A stretch of 64,000 bases of DNA. Origin: Timema cristinae (taxonomy: Eukaryota > Arthropoda > Insecta > Phasmatodea > Timematidae). The stretch lies in assembly GCA_039000515.1 (NCBI GenBank), contig JBCFYV010000001.1:59640234-59704233 (forward strand), given 5' to 3'. The notes beneath the pieces are model-generated. The model saw nothing but the letters and a program-made list of their open reading frames with translations. It was not told where the DNA came from and made no database searches. The position numbers and the translations under genes are program-made. Of this stretch, positions 21,101-33,879 are shown piece after piece (the first letter of the stretch is position 1; the number at the start of each line of letters is the position of its first letter).

Positions 21101-24100
21101 ACCAATCTCCGAACCATTTTCTAAACTAGAGAAGTTACTTCTTCATTCAAATAGCTAATCATTTTTGTCCTCACTAGACTGAGTTTGACCCCAGTTCCAG
21201 ACACACTGCTTCATAGAATATCTGGAAGCATGGGGGATTTAACACAGTATCTCCGGATATATAGTCAGACATTCTCACCTCCATTCCACAGAGGAGGCCA
21301 TGAAATCATTAAATAATATATACACATGTCATCAATGATAAGAGTAAACAAATACGTTTGCGTTTTATAAAACGTCTTACTTTACCGCACCGGAGACTGA
21401 TAGTCCTCAAGAGGTGGATAAACTCGTCTACAAATCCGTCTGTACTGATAAACAACGCTGAAAACTAGCACCTTTGTTGTTACTACATTTTGCACACGTT
21501 TACATGGCAGTTAATTGTTGCCTAGGATATCACCCTCCAATTTTATATTGTGATAATACTTTCCCTTAACAAACACAGAAGGAAACAGTCTTTTACAAGC
21601 AGGTACCAATATGTCGGTGGAATTGGTCGAGTTGAGGCTCATGGGACACGTCATTAGCGCAAAACCAAATAGTCTGGTTTTCCCGTTCGAAACTTGAATC
21701 AATAATTCTACAACCTGAATAATGTTTAGGTTTCTATATATATATACAAAAGTATCTTCACACACAAAGGCGTTTATAACTGCACAAAATATCTTGAAGT
21801 AGCAACGATATGAAAGGAGCCTGTCTATTACTGCACGTCATGCACGCTATGCACGTCAAGGCTAACAATAACAACAGACTTGGTGGGAGACAAAGTTTAA
21901 ATACCGTCCATCTACAATGAGTTCATTTTTTCTTAATTATTTCCCACTCTACTTAAAAGAAAAACTAGTACACACCATTAACCAAAGTGACGGGCTTACA
22001 ATCATATATATCTTGTAACTGGTTAGGCGCTGCTATATACTCTAATTTGGTAGAGTTGATGAACTTAATGTACCCACATTTGCGTGGAAAGGAGAGTGGT
22101 AAACCATTAATAGAAAATTACTCTTAATACACTCGAAATAAATTTACTCTTTTAAGTGTACTATCACCACGTTACTGACTGTCCAATATATTTCGAGAGT
22201 AACGCTTTAGACACCGCAATCATCACTAAGGCTTTTTTAAATAACTAAAGACTTTGTAGTGTGAGCCTATATCAATTAGTTTCCCTCTACCTACTACATA
22301 AACTCCTACTATGATGTCAAGAGAAAAATGATAAACCTAAACTATTTGCAATATCGGTTAAAATTTACTTTTATAGTAATAATATTCAAATATTGTTGCT
22401 ATAATTATCGTTGGTTGGTGCGTACCCAGTTAATTTAGTTTATGAGGGGCCTAAAAAATGCTCCAGCATGTGACTGTTTGTCCTACTACGTCCCTTAATG
22501 ATTGGGGCAGGTGTTTTATACTAAATAAATAGTCTCTAACATAATTTTTATAATTCGAAACGTATCATGCTGTTAAACTATTTATTTAAATGGTGCAAAC
22601 ACTCTGGTTATTGTCTGTAGTTTTACCAATATGTAGTTTTTTTAGCACACCCTCTTACTACCCGTCTGGGTTTACATACTCAAAATTACAGCTCTCTTGC
22701 TTTTTTTACCCTCTTCATTCATTCTATCTTTCCCCTAGATATTGCACTGTAAGTTGAAAATGGCCCTATAAGTGACCGTATTCACCCTCTTCATATTATC
22801 TCTATAATTTATTCATCCTAATCGGGGAATATGGGATGAGGAAAGAGGTTTACCCAAAGTTTTGGAATCTATAATATATCCTTTAAATTGAATATTACTG
22901 CACGGATTTGTTTAGCTTACCCCTGAATATTTATTGAAACCTATAATATCTATTTGCAATACTCACCGAAACTTTAACTATTCTACATATCTAATATATA
23001 TCCAAAAAATGAAGGAAGGCTGAAAAAATTATAATATGTACTAAGGTAATATATCTCAATTTTCCAGGTCTGGAAGTGGGGAAACCGTTTATGAAAATTA
23101 GCCCTAAGAGTAACTTGATTTGGGATCAAAACTTGACATTCCCAAAACAATTATAAAAACATTTTCTATAATGGAATCTCAAATGTAACTATCTGGTTAT
23201 CTGGCAGCAATAATATATATAGAATATATGAACTTGAAAATTAGCTGATGTAGCCATAGGGGTGTTCTTTCAGATGTAACAAAGCTATGTCATTACCTTT
23301 GGACATCGTTTATTTAAAAACCGTTGATGGATGTGGCGTCTTAAAATGGAATGTGGCGAACATTGCATCGTTCAAATAATTTTACACCTGAAGAAAGGGT
23401 AATCACTTCCTCCTGTCTTCCTCAATATTTCAAATGCTAGCAAGGACAATGACACACAGCACTGTTCGGTAAATATTAATTAAACTCAGGAATATCATTT
23501 CAAATAACTCATAATCTATTTTGGGTTCTAAACTTCATTTTCCATTAGCAGGGCAGATGATTTGGTACATAACTCCGTTGAGAAACTTATACTGAAATAA
23601 TTAGTGCGACTATCACAACTAATTATATTACGACCTAGACGTTTCATAACCAAATAGTTATTGTTCTAAGTCTTGTTTTGAGAATAGTTGATGCTGTCAG
23701 AAAAGCAACATATAGTGAATAAACTAGGGATACAGGAATAAAAGAGCAAACAAACACATAAAAAGTTCGTGTGAATCTAATAAAAAAATACTAGGCTTCT
23801 GATGGCTAGGTGATTGGGGTTTTCGTCCAGGTCGGACGTATGTAGGGATGCTTTTTCCTAATAGTCTTTTACTCTCCCTTCGCGCAATGGTGGATAGTGA
23901 GAAAACCTGACTGATGTTTAAACATTAACCTTCCCCTATTTCTATCATGAGCAAACTTGGTGAGTTGTACTATGAGTGTTAAGGAAGAAATGAAACTTGA
24001 ATTTATTAATTTTATATGTAGCCTAATACTATTCATTATTTATTCAGGAGATAAATGTAAGGCAGCAAGCTTACCTTGCACTATTACACTTTGGTGTATC

Positions 24101-24640
24101 TTATAAGTTAGGGTCATACTATAATACGTCAAGGTAATACTGCTGCTACTTTCATGGTAAATAGACCTGCAAAGTAATTGACCCTCTGGGAAGTGTGCCG
24201 TCAGCCTACCGTGCAGGTGTAACCTGTGACATAGAGTGCCAATCGACGCAGTGATGAAACATACCCGCATTAGCATGAAGGGAGAGTGGGAAACACCAGC
24301 AATACACCCATTCAGAATCGAAAATCCTCGATTAACCCATGTGAGGGAGGCTCTTTTTAAATGGCAGCTTTGTATAGATTTCCAATAAAATTAGATTATT
24401 AATTTATCACTAATATATTATAATTATTGTAACAAACATACGCTATAGTAGCGAAGTTGAGTATAGAACAAGCACGTCAGACCACGAGGTCGTCAAAGCG
24501 GGTACTTAATTTTCAGCAAATGGTGTGCGGGTGTGTTATTTAACAACAACAAAAATTGGTTTCTAAAATGTTATTATTAATTTGGTTTGCAATAAAATTA
24601 ATTGGCTCATCGATTACCAGGGTTATTGAAAGCTTTAAAT
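18161..24640. other. Long noncoding stretch with SINE fragments and a TA repeat
   Basis: No gene can be supported. SINE-like fragments with the CATTTGCGTGRGAGNG core or tRNA-like ends occur at about 18835-18945, 19085-19225, 20230-20300, 20960-21115, 22035-22185 (all read on the - strand) and 23800-23892 (+ strand). A TA microsatellite lies at about 19236-19272. The pairs at 19160-19225 and 20250-20300 share AACG-CATTA/ACGACTACGCTGACGTTGAGCTA. Isolated frames of 60-100 codons here are without features. Confidence 0.5.
24250..24350 (-). repeat. SINE fragment
   Basis: Contains ACCCGCATTAGCATGAAGGG, AGAGTGGGAAACACC and a degenerate tRNA-like end AATCGAAAATCCTCGATTAA. It lacks both termini. Confidence 0.5.
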
Positions 24641-24641
24641 T

Positions 24642-24828
24642 AAGGGATAGGGTGATGACAGTAGTTTAAAAGAAGGGATAGGGTGATGACAGTAGTTTAA
24701 ATGAAGGGATATGGTGATGACAGTAGTTTAAATTAAGGGATAGGGTGATGAAAGTAGTTTAAAAGAAGGGTTAGGGTGATGACAGTAGTTTAAAAGAAGG
24801 GTTAGGGTGATGACCGTAGTTTAAAGAA
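24642..24828. repeat. 31-bp minisatellite
   Basis: About six units of GGGATAGGGTGATGACAGTA followed by GTTTAAAAGAA, with single-base variation (GGGTTAGGG in later units). No gene is nearby. Confidence 0.85.
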
Positions 24829-25759
24829 GTGAACCCACATTATAATAAGAAATAAAAAAGCGTGAATTCACGAGTTAGTCATATGCTCGTGGATTAAAAA
24901 GCTTGTGCCAATGAAATGGATTAAAACTCCTGTAGAACATTTCGCTTCATCTATATGGAACTCCATGAAACATTTTTTCTATTGATGAAAGATTTCAAGG
25001 AGGAACTTGACGTTTAGCCCATTCACTCAATTATTTGGTAGAAGACACATAAACACGAGGGAATTTTTTTTTATGGAAAGTCACTTCTAAAATAGATCAG
25101 GACAAGCTAAGAGGTGCTAGAACTCCTATTGACAAAGAGTCCAAATATTTACCCAGCATTCCTACTCTGCCCACACCATCAAACACAATAACGTTCTGCA
25201 TGTTGCTGGCCTCTTCCAATAGCACAACGTTACAACGTTTGTCTTTCTCGAGCTAGTTTAACTACTTGTTACGATTGTATTCCTCTCTCTCTCTCTCGAT
25301 CTGGTTTAATGTACTTCACAATACTTCCTCATCCAAACTGTGATCCTGGCGAACCTCTGTGACTGGAGAGGATGTAATTTGATGACATTAATGTTTGTGA
25401 AGAATAAGTTTAGAGAGTTTTGCATATGATCTGTCAAGAATGACACATTAAAATTACATATTTATTGCTATTGATATATGATTCTGCCAAAGAATTTGCG
25501 TGAATAAATACACCTGTCCCCGTCTCGCGAGAAAAAAAAAGCACTCGTCACTCAATAAGCAGTGCCATTTACTCACAAACTATGCTCATCTTAAGGGTAT
25601 TATAATCTGTTTAAACATGTTTCCTTCTTACAAAGTAAATGTGTTTCAAAATATCAAAACTATTCCACCAATCTCTCACCGTTTGCGCATATGACATTAC
25701 TTTGCGAGAAAAATCACGTAGTGAAGTAAGGATACTAAGGCTACGCCAACAAATTATAT
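24829..25759. other. Noncoding stretch
   Basis: No gene seen. There is a short CT microsatellite near 25285. The sequence is AT-rich, with isolated open frames that carry no recognisable features. Confidence 0.4.
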
Positions 25760-26478
25760 TCAGTTAGTACGTTAAACATCACACTTTGTCCCCCAAGATA
25801 TGTCATACAGCGTGATTTGGAATTAAATCATTTATAGTCCAGATAGTAGGCCGAGTTTGGAAGGAAGACATTACCAATACTTCCCAAACCGTTGATATAG
25901 TCATTGGGTAATTCACCCATAATTTTAACATTTGGATATGTTTTGTACATGGTTAATTCCTGGATATTTATAGGTTCTTCGGACTTTACCTTCTCCTCCG
26001 AGGATGTATCCATTGGAGGAGGGTACGCAGGTGATCTCTGGATGGTGGGTATGCAGGTGACTCTGGCATTGAGTAAACAAGTGACTCAGAGGGTGGTGCA
26101 GTGGTTGGGAAATCTTGATGGGTGGGGGGTGTTGTTGAGCTTGGTAGGGTGGTGGGTGATAGTTCAGACGGTGCTTGGACAACACTGCCACAACGTCCCC
26201 CTTGTGGAAATTTTACACTGCACATGTTATATCACACAAATGTGACTCCTAGATTCTCTCGTATGGTATTACTTTTGTCGCGCTTATAGTGTGGCATGTA
26301 AAGTCATAGAATTCGATGTAGCCTCGCTCCTGTGGTACACCTTCTCGTGGTCAACTACATTGTAAAATACATGTCAATAGTTCACAACCACACTGTGAAT
26401 ATTTTCTGTGGTAATATAAGCAGGGCCTACAGTCGTATGGCCCCCAAACGTTAGAGTACTAAAGCCTGTTCTAAGCAT
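25760..26478 (-). pseudogene. Relic copy of gene C
   Basis: On the - strand the copy starts GGTATACTCACC-ATGCTTAG, matching the gene C start GGTACGCTCACC-ATGCTTCG. It keeps GGHTTVGPAYITTENIHSV, RSEATS-frame-shifted remnants of ERGYIEF, the Pro/Ser-rich linker, and the beta domain with NIQELTMYKTYPNVKIMGEL, GSIGNVFLPNS and YLGGQSVMF. In-frame stops lie after HSVVVNY and in the beta domain, and there are several indels. In this copy the last octapeptide-like repeat (SPAYPP) reads in frame into the beta domain, which reveals the ancestral frame of gene C. The copy is dead and has no polymerase or TIRs beside it. Confidence 0.85.
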
Positions 26479-26679
26479 GGTGAGTATACCTATTCCCTTC
26501 TCAATTTGTTGAGCCCCCAGATGTGAGTCATAATGGTAGTAGCTCACACTTTATGTTAGACAGCCGTCGAGAGAGGATGCCAGTGCACGCTCCCACCCCC
26601 AGTAACGATGGACAGAATTAAACTGGATAGGATTGAAACATTGTATAGGAGGTGGGGGATCAATCAAATTAACTCATTC

Positions 26680-27080
26680 TCTTCATGACCGCCATCAACA
26701 GAGGAGTGCAAAATGCAAGGGACTGTACGTTCCTCACCAATAAAAACTGCCCCAAATAAACTTTAAACTCCAGCCCCAATCCTAGCCAATAGAAGCACAT
26801 GTAAATAACCAATAGGGAACACATAAAAAACCAATGGGCACACATACAAATAAAATGAGCACACATTAAAAAGATCAAATAGGACAAAATGAGAAGGATT
26901 GTACAAGTTTGCGTAACCCCCTAAAAACTAGGTCAATCATCATTATGTCACCGATAAAAATCAAACCAAAATAAATCAATCAGGGTTGCGACATCACACA
27001 CCACAATGACGTCACACTCACAATACCCACTCTCTCTCCACGTGTGAAGACGTTACTGTTTTAAGAAGTCTGTATACTAC
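26680..27080 (-). repeat. Unnamed interspersed repeat, copy 2
   Basis: This is the reverse-complement counterpart of 17790-18160. Shared landmarks are CTTCTTAAAACAGTAACGTC, CACGTGGAGAGAGAGTG, TGTATGTGTGCCCATTGG and GGATTGGGGCTGGAG. It has no coding capacity. Confidence 0.5.
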
Positions 27081-28198
27081 TGAGAAGTAGTGTGATCGTC
27101 AAAAAATGTGTACACTAGATTTTTAGGCGTTTTATGACCCTCTGAAACAAAAAAAGTGATTTTTGCATTTCTGTCTCTTTGTCTTTCTCTATCTCGGACT
27201 AGAGCCGAAACCATTTTATTGATTGGGTTAAAACTTAGTAATCAAGATAAAGTCACACCGAGGGGTTTTGGAATCAGATATCCAACCCTAAAATTAAGGG
27301 TGGTTTACTGAAGGGCTTAAATAGAAAAAATTGTATTTCTCAAAATCAACTCTAACAATTTTGATTGAGTTTTATATCTAGACACTATTTAATATTACAA
27401 ACAGTATGGAAATTTTAATTTTTCCATGAAAATGACTTTGAGGTCTGAAATCTTCAATTTTGATCATATCTCTGTAATTATTTGAGATACTAAAAAATGT
27501 ATCATTATAAGGATGTATTATCATTAAATATACAATTCTTTTGTTTGAAATATATTTTTATAAAAGCAATAGTTTCCGAACTATAAGCCAATATACATTT
27601 TTATAATCATGTCTTGGAAAATAAAATAATTGATTGTTATGCTCTTTGGTGGAGTGTGATGCTCTTTATACAAATTTTACAAGTTTTTAAAAACTGTCTA
27701 TTTTAAAATTAAAGATAGAGAAAGTCTGTGCGATGCACCCAATGATCTCTCTACAACGTGGATAGCCGATCCGATGTTGGTCGAGTGAAGCCGACTAAGA
27801 GCGGACGGTGCCATCTTGCTCTTAACCAGTCATGCTCTGTTGTGATGTAATCACATTGGATTTGCTTGTCTATATTTGGACTTTTTTTTTAGGTTTTTAG
27901 GTTTTATTTATTTATTATTGTGATGCCTACGTGTGTAGGAACAAAACTACGAGATAAAAAGGATTCTGTGGTTTTAAGGTTGTAAAGTTTCGATCGGTGA
28001 TGTTAATATATTGATTGTTGATTTGTAGATTGTTGTTGATTGGTTGATTGATTGTTTTCCTTACTATTCAATTCAATATAAAAAATCAATTTAGTATTAT
28101 TGGACTCAATACATTTTTTTGAGTGTAATATAAAAAAATCAATTTAGTATAATTGAATTCACCACATTTTTTTGAGTGTAATGGTAGAATAAATGTAG
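27081..28198. other. Noncoding stretch with a ~57-bp direct duplication
   Basis: No gene is seen. At about 28073-28182 the unit AATCAATTTAGTATTATTGG then CACATTTTTTTGAGTGTAAT appears twice. The rest is AT-rich single-copy-looking sequence. Confidence 0.4.
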
Positions 28199-28400
28199 CA
28201 GGGGTGGCCAACTTTATTGGAACTGAGATCTACTATTTTCCTCAACTCCTAGTGATCGACTTTATGATTCAATTTTTTGGCCTCAAAAACTTTAAATCAT
28301 AGCCATACCTTTGTCGTTGATTTCCTATAGGTAGAATCTGTGGATTCTCTGCATGTGTTTGAGTTTAAGGCCGTAGCCTGGGATTGCTTGGTGGTTCAAA
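28199..28400 (+). mobile_element. hAT-type non-autonomous fragment
   Basis: CAGGGGTGGCCAACTTTATT followed by GAGATCTACTATTTTC is the typical start of many hAT non-autonomous elements. The right end was not found, and a poly-C run follows at 28397. Only one TIR is visible. Confidence 0.45.
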
Positions 28401-28419
28401 CCCCCCCCCCCTCCCTTTC

Positions 28420-28565
28420 CCCCGAAAGTTTATGAACAATATATATATGGGTTTATTTATGGTTCAACAATTTCAAACTTAATATACACGTACAAATTAG
28501 GGGGCTGTGTTACGATAAAAAGCACTTCGAGATCTTCTAGAGGTGTTTAATCCTATATATTATTT
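28420..28565 (+). repeat. Dispersed repeat also present at the window's right end
   Basis: ACGTACAAATTAGGGGGCTG then AAAAGCACTTCGAGATCTTC and TAGAGGTGTTTAAT closely match 63860-63990. The TTCTAGAGGTGTTTAAT core belongs to a ~55-60-bp unit that recurs at 32.1-32.3, 59.6-59.9, 60.4-60.7 and 62.4-62.6 kb. Confidence 0.6.
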
Positions 28566-28686
28566 ATGTTGTCAATATCCCTTTTTCTATACTAATACAA
28601 GGCCTACAGCGATGAATAGGGTATCAGTGGTTAGGATTATTTACCGATTTAGGACATAGTTTACTCAGTCTACGTTAAAACACATT

Positions 28687-28694
28687 GTTTGTTT
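28687..28694. repeat. hAT target-site duplication, left
   Basis: GTTTGTTT directly before the left TIR. The identical octamer follows the right TIR at 31895-31902. Confidence 0.9.
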
Positions 28695-31600
28695 CAGTGG
28701 CGACTCGTGACCAAAAAAATAGGTGGTTCACAATTCAAATATTCTAAAATATGATATATACATTTTTAATATATCATACCTATCTATATTTACATATCGT
28801 TTTACTTAGGCTAATATTTCACAGCAGTACGAGGGTGTGTGTAGCTTCGAAACAAATATAGGATTCGACTTTTAAAAGAAAAATCCATATTATACAATTA
28901 CAAAGTTTTGACGGTAAAAATATTGACAGCTAAAAATATACCAAATTTTTAGTAAATTACTGACATTCTGAGCTGTTATTTACAGTACATTACAAACCAA
29001 CATTAATTTGAAAAAAAAAAAAAAAAAAATTGAACACACCTACACTATTACAATCTTTTACTTTGCTGGCGCAATCATAAATAATTAAACACCTTAGGAA
29101 AAATTACTCACATAATAAATGAAGATATTATTTACAAAACACCCAACAATTTAATCTTAAACGTCTCAAGCTACTTTAAATAAAAACTCCATTCTTCTTT
29201 CTTTAGATTTTGCGAATTTCTCAATGACTCTAGAGTTAAATTCTGAAATGTTCATAATAAAGTTTCTTTCGACAGACAGCATGGCAAGAGCTGACAACCT
29301 TTCCTGGTGCATAGTATTTCTTAAAAATGTTTTGACACGTTTTAGTGTAGAAAAACATCTTTCTGCTTCTGCCGTTGTCATAGGGATTGTTATAATAATA
29401 TTTAAAAGTTTTAGGCATTCTTCAAAAATTTCACTTAAATTGTTTTAATTTATAAATGGAGAACAAAGTCAAAGCGCCAGTCATATTTCGAAATTCATCC
29501 CTGACATAAATGTTACTTAGCTCTGTGCTTATATTTTTTGCATCTAAAAATGGGTATGAATTGGTTGTGAGTTCTAAATAGTTATCAGGAAACAACTTAC
29601 AATAATCAGAAAACTTTTCTGGCAAAAACAAATTTGCAGCAACAAGATGACCAGTAAAGCTGAATCTGTCTTTTGCTTGACAAATGATGACATCACAAAC
29701 CTCTTTAGCCTCTTTATTACGAGTGTGGCTCTCATTTCGTCTCCGCTTTATTTTATTTTCATCAAGATCATCAGTTATATAATTTTCATTTCTTATTTTG
29801 GAAATTTCCTCTATGAAACAATCTATTTTGTTTTTTACAAACGCTGGATCAGTTTCCCTTTTTTGCAACTGGTTATACAATATATCTACATGAGGCATTA
29901 TTTTATGAAAAAAAGTTAGCCAAAATATAATAACATCATCGCTTAGTGTTCTCTTCAGACCAGACGCTTGTTCAATTGTAGCTATATGTTTAATGTCATA
30001 TCTCGTTTCTATTGTGTCCATGCACTTGATAAGCTCTTCTCTGTATTCGCAAACTGTGTTTACTGTTCGAGAATGAAAGTTCCATCTTGTAGGTGCTGAT
30101 CGTGGTAAACGTTTACCCACAACTTTATCTAAAATCGCTGTTCTCTGAGAGGAATTAGAAAAAAATGTTCAAAATCCTCTTAAACTGGCGAAAAATATAC
30201 GGACATTACGATTAATTGAAGCTGAATTTGACATTATTAAATTTAGTTGATGTGCATGACAGTGAACATAATAAGCAGCGTTAGGATAGCTCTGCTTTAT
30301 TTTAGCCTGAACATCATTGAGAGATCCACTCATAACTGAAGCACCATCATATGCTTGTGCTATTAACTTATGAGGCTCTTTCTCTACATGTTGATCTATT
30401 TCCTCTTTGAGACAATTTGACAAAGATGCAGCGTCATGAAATGGGGGATTTACATAGTTCCAAAATCTTTCCACTGGTTTTCCTTTTACTATATACCGGT
30501 AAATTATAACCATTCGAAAAGTAGCCGAGATATCAGTCGTTTCATCAGCTATAACAGCCAAATAACTGGCATTATTAATTTCTTTTGAAATTTCTTCATG
30601 ACAAATATCCAGCATGTATTGAAGTATTTCATTCTGAATTGAACTAGAGGTGCCTTTAAAAACTGTAGACTTTTCTAAATTCCCTTTCAAAGCATCATCC
30701 AACTCCACACTGAAATTGACAAGTCCACGAAATATTCCAGGGTTAGAAGATGAATCAGTTTCGTCATGACCTCGAAGGGCCAGTTCGAAAGCGCCACAGA
30801 ATCGAATACAGTTTAGGATAATATTTAAAACATATCTGTTGTTAGTCACTTTTTTATTGTGAAGCTCGATAGCTCTTCTGTAGCCAGAATCTAACTGTGA
30901 TCGTATGTTGGTCTTGCCAAGTACAGCCAAATCTAAAGAATTGTTCTAGTGTAACAATTATATTTCATTCTTTTTAATTCGCTCACTTAAATGGTTCAAA
31001 TCAGTCATACCTAAATTCGTTCAAGATAAGTCACCACCAAAGAGTAAACACGGAAAGCAGAACAATGCATTTTTTACATCACAACCACATAGCCATGGAT
31101 GCTTTTTGTAAGTTTCTGCGTTGAATTTTCTAGTAAACTCTCGATTTTTAGTTTTTGTTAGTTTTTTCTAGAACAATATTTGGTGTCGGTCTACCAAGTT
31201 TTTTAATTTCTAATTTTTCTTCTTGAGTACACAAAGAAATATTTTTTTTTGCAAAATGTTTTGCACAGAATTCATTTCGATATTTAAAAAAACCACTAAC
31301 TCGAACTCGTTCACAAATAACAACTATTTACATAAACCAAGTTTTTTTATAATTAATGTTTTGCGCAAAATTCTTTTTTATAGTTAAAATAAGCACTAAA
31401 TCAGTAAATTATTATGAATTAATTAACTACTATTTAAATAATCATTGTACTTAATTAATTGAATACAGATTAAAAAAAGAAAAACCACACTTTAAAAACA
31501 TTATAACTGGTAGTAATGCTTTGGTTGATCAAAACAAATCTCCAAGTTAGCTATCAAGCTGCGCACCAGGCCATGTGTTAAAGGTCCACTTTAAAACTAA

Positions 31601-31894
31601 CTTGCAAGGTCAACAACCTCTCTTCTTCTCGATGCGCATGCTCAGATGGTTGCACGCCCCTAAAGTTTAGAAGAAGCACTAGGACAGCGCTATCAGTCAG
31701 GAAACGGGTGGAATAGTAAATAGAATGAAACATGCAAGGTCATAGCTAGTTTTAAGAAATATATTCTTTAAAAAAATCGATTCATTAGGAAATGTTAATT
31801 GTTATTATTTAAATAAAATAATGTTAAATACTATTTTGTGTGAAATTATAAGTGGTGCACTTGCACCTGCGCACTTAAGGAGGAGTCGCCACTG
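28695..31894 (-). mobile_element. Complete hAT transposon, 3200 bp (ZMYM1/TTF type)
   Basis: Perfect 12-bp terminal inverted repeats (CAGTGGCGACTC at 28695-28706, GAGTCGCCACTG at 31883-31894) are flanked by a perfect 8-bp duplication GTTTGTTT. The transposase gene lies on the - strand and is broken. A poly-A run interrupts the 3' side at about 29010-29028. The intact boundaries and perfect duplication point to a relatively recent insertion, while the broken gene shows it is no longer autonomous. Confidence 0.93.
29166..31250 (-). pseudogene. hAT transposase, ZMYM1-like (TTF finger, DUF4371, dimerisation domain)
   Basis: In order on the - strand: a TTF-type zinc-finger region (EIKKLGRPTPNIV near 31180, then WLCGCDVKNALFCFPCLLFG near 31080); the DUF4371 region in 30930-30169 (LGKTNIRSQLDSGYRRAIEL, IADETTDIS with the first catalytic Asp, HCHAHQLNLIMSNSA); the segment from 30120 (RSAPTRWNFHSRTVNTV); and the C-terminal hAT dimerisation motif (TTAEAERCFSTLKRVKTFLR) at 29381-29166 with the catalytic-Glu region. 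Breaks: frameshift and stops in the finger region, one TGA between 30169 and 30120 in an otherwise continuous frame, and a frameshift near 29435. The enzyme would cut and paste the element if intact; here it cannot be made. Confidence 0.92.
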
Positions 31895-31902
31895 GTTTGT
31901 TT
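31895..31902. repeat. hAT target-site duplication, right
   Basis: GTTTGTTT directly after GAGTCGCCACTG, identical to 28687-28694. Confidence 0.9.
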
Positions 31903-32429
31903 AAAACTTAAGTTAAAGAAAAATTTAACAATACTTTTGTATCAATTACCGAAAATAATAAACTATTTGCTATTTTGTATATACACTTCGCTGAGTATTT
32001 AGTTTCGACAACCCATCAAAAGATTTTTTGTGTGTGTGTGTGTGTGGGGGGGAGTGAAGGTTGAATATGTGTAAGTTTCGACTAGGCTTACTGGTATTTA
32101 TAATTTTTCTTAGCCTACGGAAATTATGATGTTATGTTGCCATTAAAAGCACTTCAAAGAGATTCTAGACATGTTTAATAATTATAATTTTTCCTAGCCT
32201 CCAGCAGTTAGGGGGCTATGTTGGTATAAAAAAACATTTTAGAGAGCTTCTAGAACTGTTGATAATTTAGAATTTTTACTATATTCCAGCATTTTGGGGA
32301 TGTGCCAACCAACCCCCACCTGAAATTAATGGCTGGCTACGGTCTTGTATGAGCTATATGATAAAATTTGGATAATATTATGAGTTTTATTGAATATTAA
32401 CACTTTAAAACTAATTCGAAAGCTATTAA
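31903..32429. other. Noncoding spacer with GT repeat and CTTCTAGA units
   Basis: Contains a GT/GGGG simple repeat at about 32031-32053. From about 32135 to 32340 lie two to three degenerate units of the AAAGCACTTCAAAGAGATTC-TAGA type described at 28420. No gene. Confidence 0.5.
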
Positions 32430-33600
32430 CTAATTTACACAATTAATGTGAAGTTTTTGCTTTCATCTCTTCCGCCAAATCCAAAAAGTTTGGTGTATAA
32501 GTGAGCAATGCCAATCTCAGACAATCTTCAGTGTGTTGATCTGTTAAATTCAAGCGATGTTAAGTTGCATTTGTTTTAAATACGAAAATGCTGATTCGTA
32601 TAAATAAGCAGGAATGTAAAAGTTCGCTTCATTTTCTCAAATTAGGATACGTTTCCTTTGAAACAAGGTTCCAAAAATATTTTCTGGAAAACTGCCTTTC
32701 AGAAATATGTCACATTGATGTGTAATTATTTCATTTTTCTTTGTAACTTGGTCCAATTGAATTAGTTCTGAAAATTTATTTGCGATTGGTTGTGTGTCTG
32801 TATCCTCCTTGAATTAATAAATGGTAAACTGAATCAAATCTTCAATTTTCGTAAAGTCACTGAATCTGGTTTTGAAGCCATTAAGAACAGTTTGGATTTA
32901 GGTTAAATATTTTCCCGAACACATGTGTTTTTGTTTTTTTAATGAACCGTTATATTTGTAAATCTAACAAAACCTTTATTTACGATATCCTTAATCATAG
33001 CCAGTGCTTGGTTCTTTAAAGCAGAGACACTGCTCATCAAATCACTGATTGTTTTATAATTTGCTTTTAGTTCTAAGTTCAATAAATTAGGTTTTCTGGT
33101 AAAATCTGCGAAAAATTGCAGATTACATAATCAGTCCATATCACGCAAATTATGATAATCATCACCTCTCTGTTCAAGAAAATTGATAATATCATCCAAC
33201 AAGTCACGAAATATTTATAAGAAACTGCTCCGATTGAGCCACCTAACATTCGTGTGCCAAACCAAATCTTTTTCTTTATCTTACAATTGCATTTTAAAAA
33301 GCTGCTTTTGAAGAGATTTACCTCTGATGGAAATGACGATTTTAAAATCAATATCAATGACACATTTTATATTAAGCCTCTTACTAGCTAAAGCTTGCTG
33401 TTGAATGATGCAATGATAGCTAAGAAATCTGGAAAAATCTTCATCTTTTTAACACAAGTCCACAGACAAAGTAGATACACAGCTTTACGGGAGATTTGTT
33501 GCGGATGTCGAGTCAGGTAGAACTTAATATATCCAGTGATAACAGCGCTTCCAAGTGAGAATTCTTTAAAGCAACTCACTTGCAAAATGTTTCTCATGAG
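32430..33600 (-). pseudogene. ZBED5-like hAT transposase relic
   Basis: On the - strand a frame at 33363-33079 contains RMLGGSIGAVSYKYFVTCW and CVIWTDYVICNFSQILPENL, resembling the central region of ZBED5/FAM200-type hAT-derived proteins. Further on, shifted frames read SGCDIFLKG-like and ENEANFYIPAYLYESAFSYL (about 32620), the degenerate C-terminal dimerisation block (normally ...STYLCESAFS...). Many stops and shifts separate the pieces. No TIRs were located. The family is inferred from the remembered pattern of these proteins. Confidence 0.5.
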
Positions 33601-33879
33601 AAAGACAAGCTGAGAGCTAAGAGCTGCCGTCTCTCCGAGTACAATAATCCAGGTAGCGGTAAGGTCTTACCCCGCCTGACCCTGTCAACCTTTCATTGAC
33701 CAAAACTTGTCAAACAATTAGGAGTGTTGGACCCAAATATACAATGCCAGTGCTTCTACAGTTTAAACGTGACATAAGTCTTGTAAATGCACTTGTAAAT
33801 TAATTATTAAATATTTTGTGACCAGCTTCTGCGGTCACCATTCTTTAGAATTCACTTCTTCGCTAGACTGGACTTCAAA

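Noticed and set aside
21511..21765. 84-codon open frame on the - strand
   Set aside because: No family, splice or promoter support, and composition is not distinct from the flanks.
25904..26245. 113-codon open frame on the + strand
   Set aside because: It is antisense to the decayed gene C copy.
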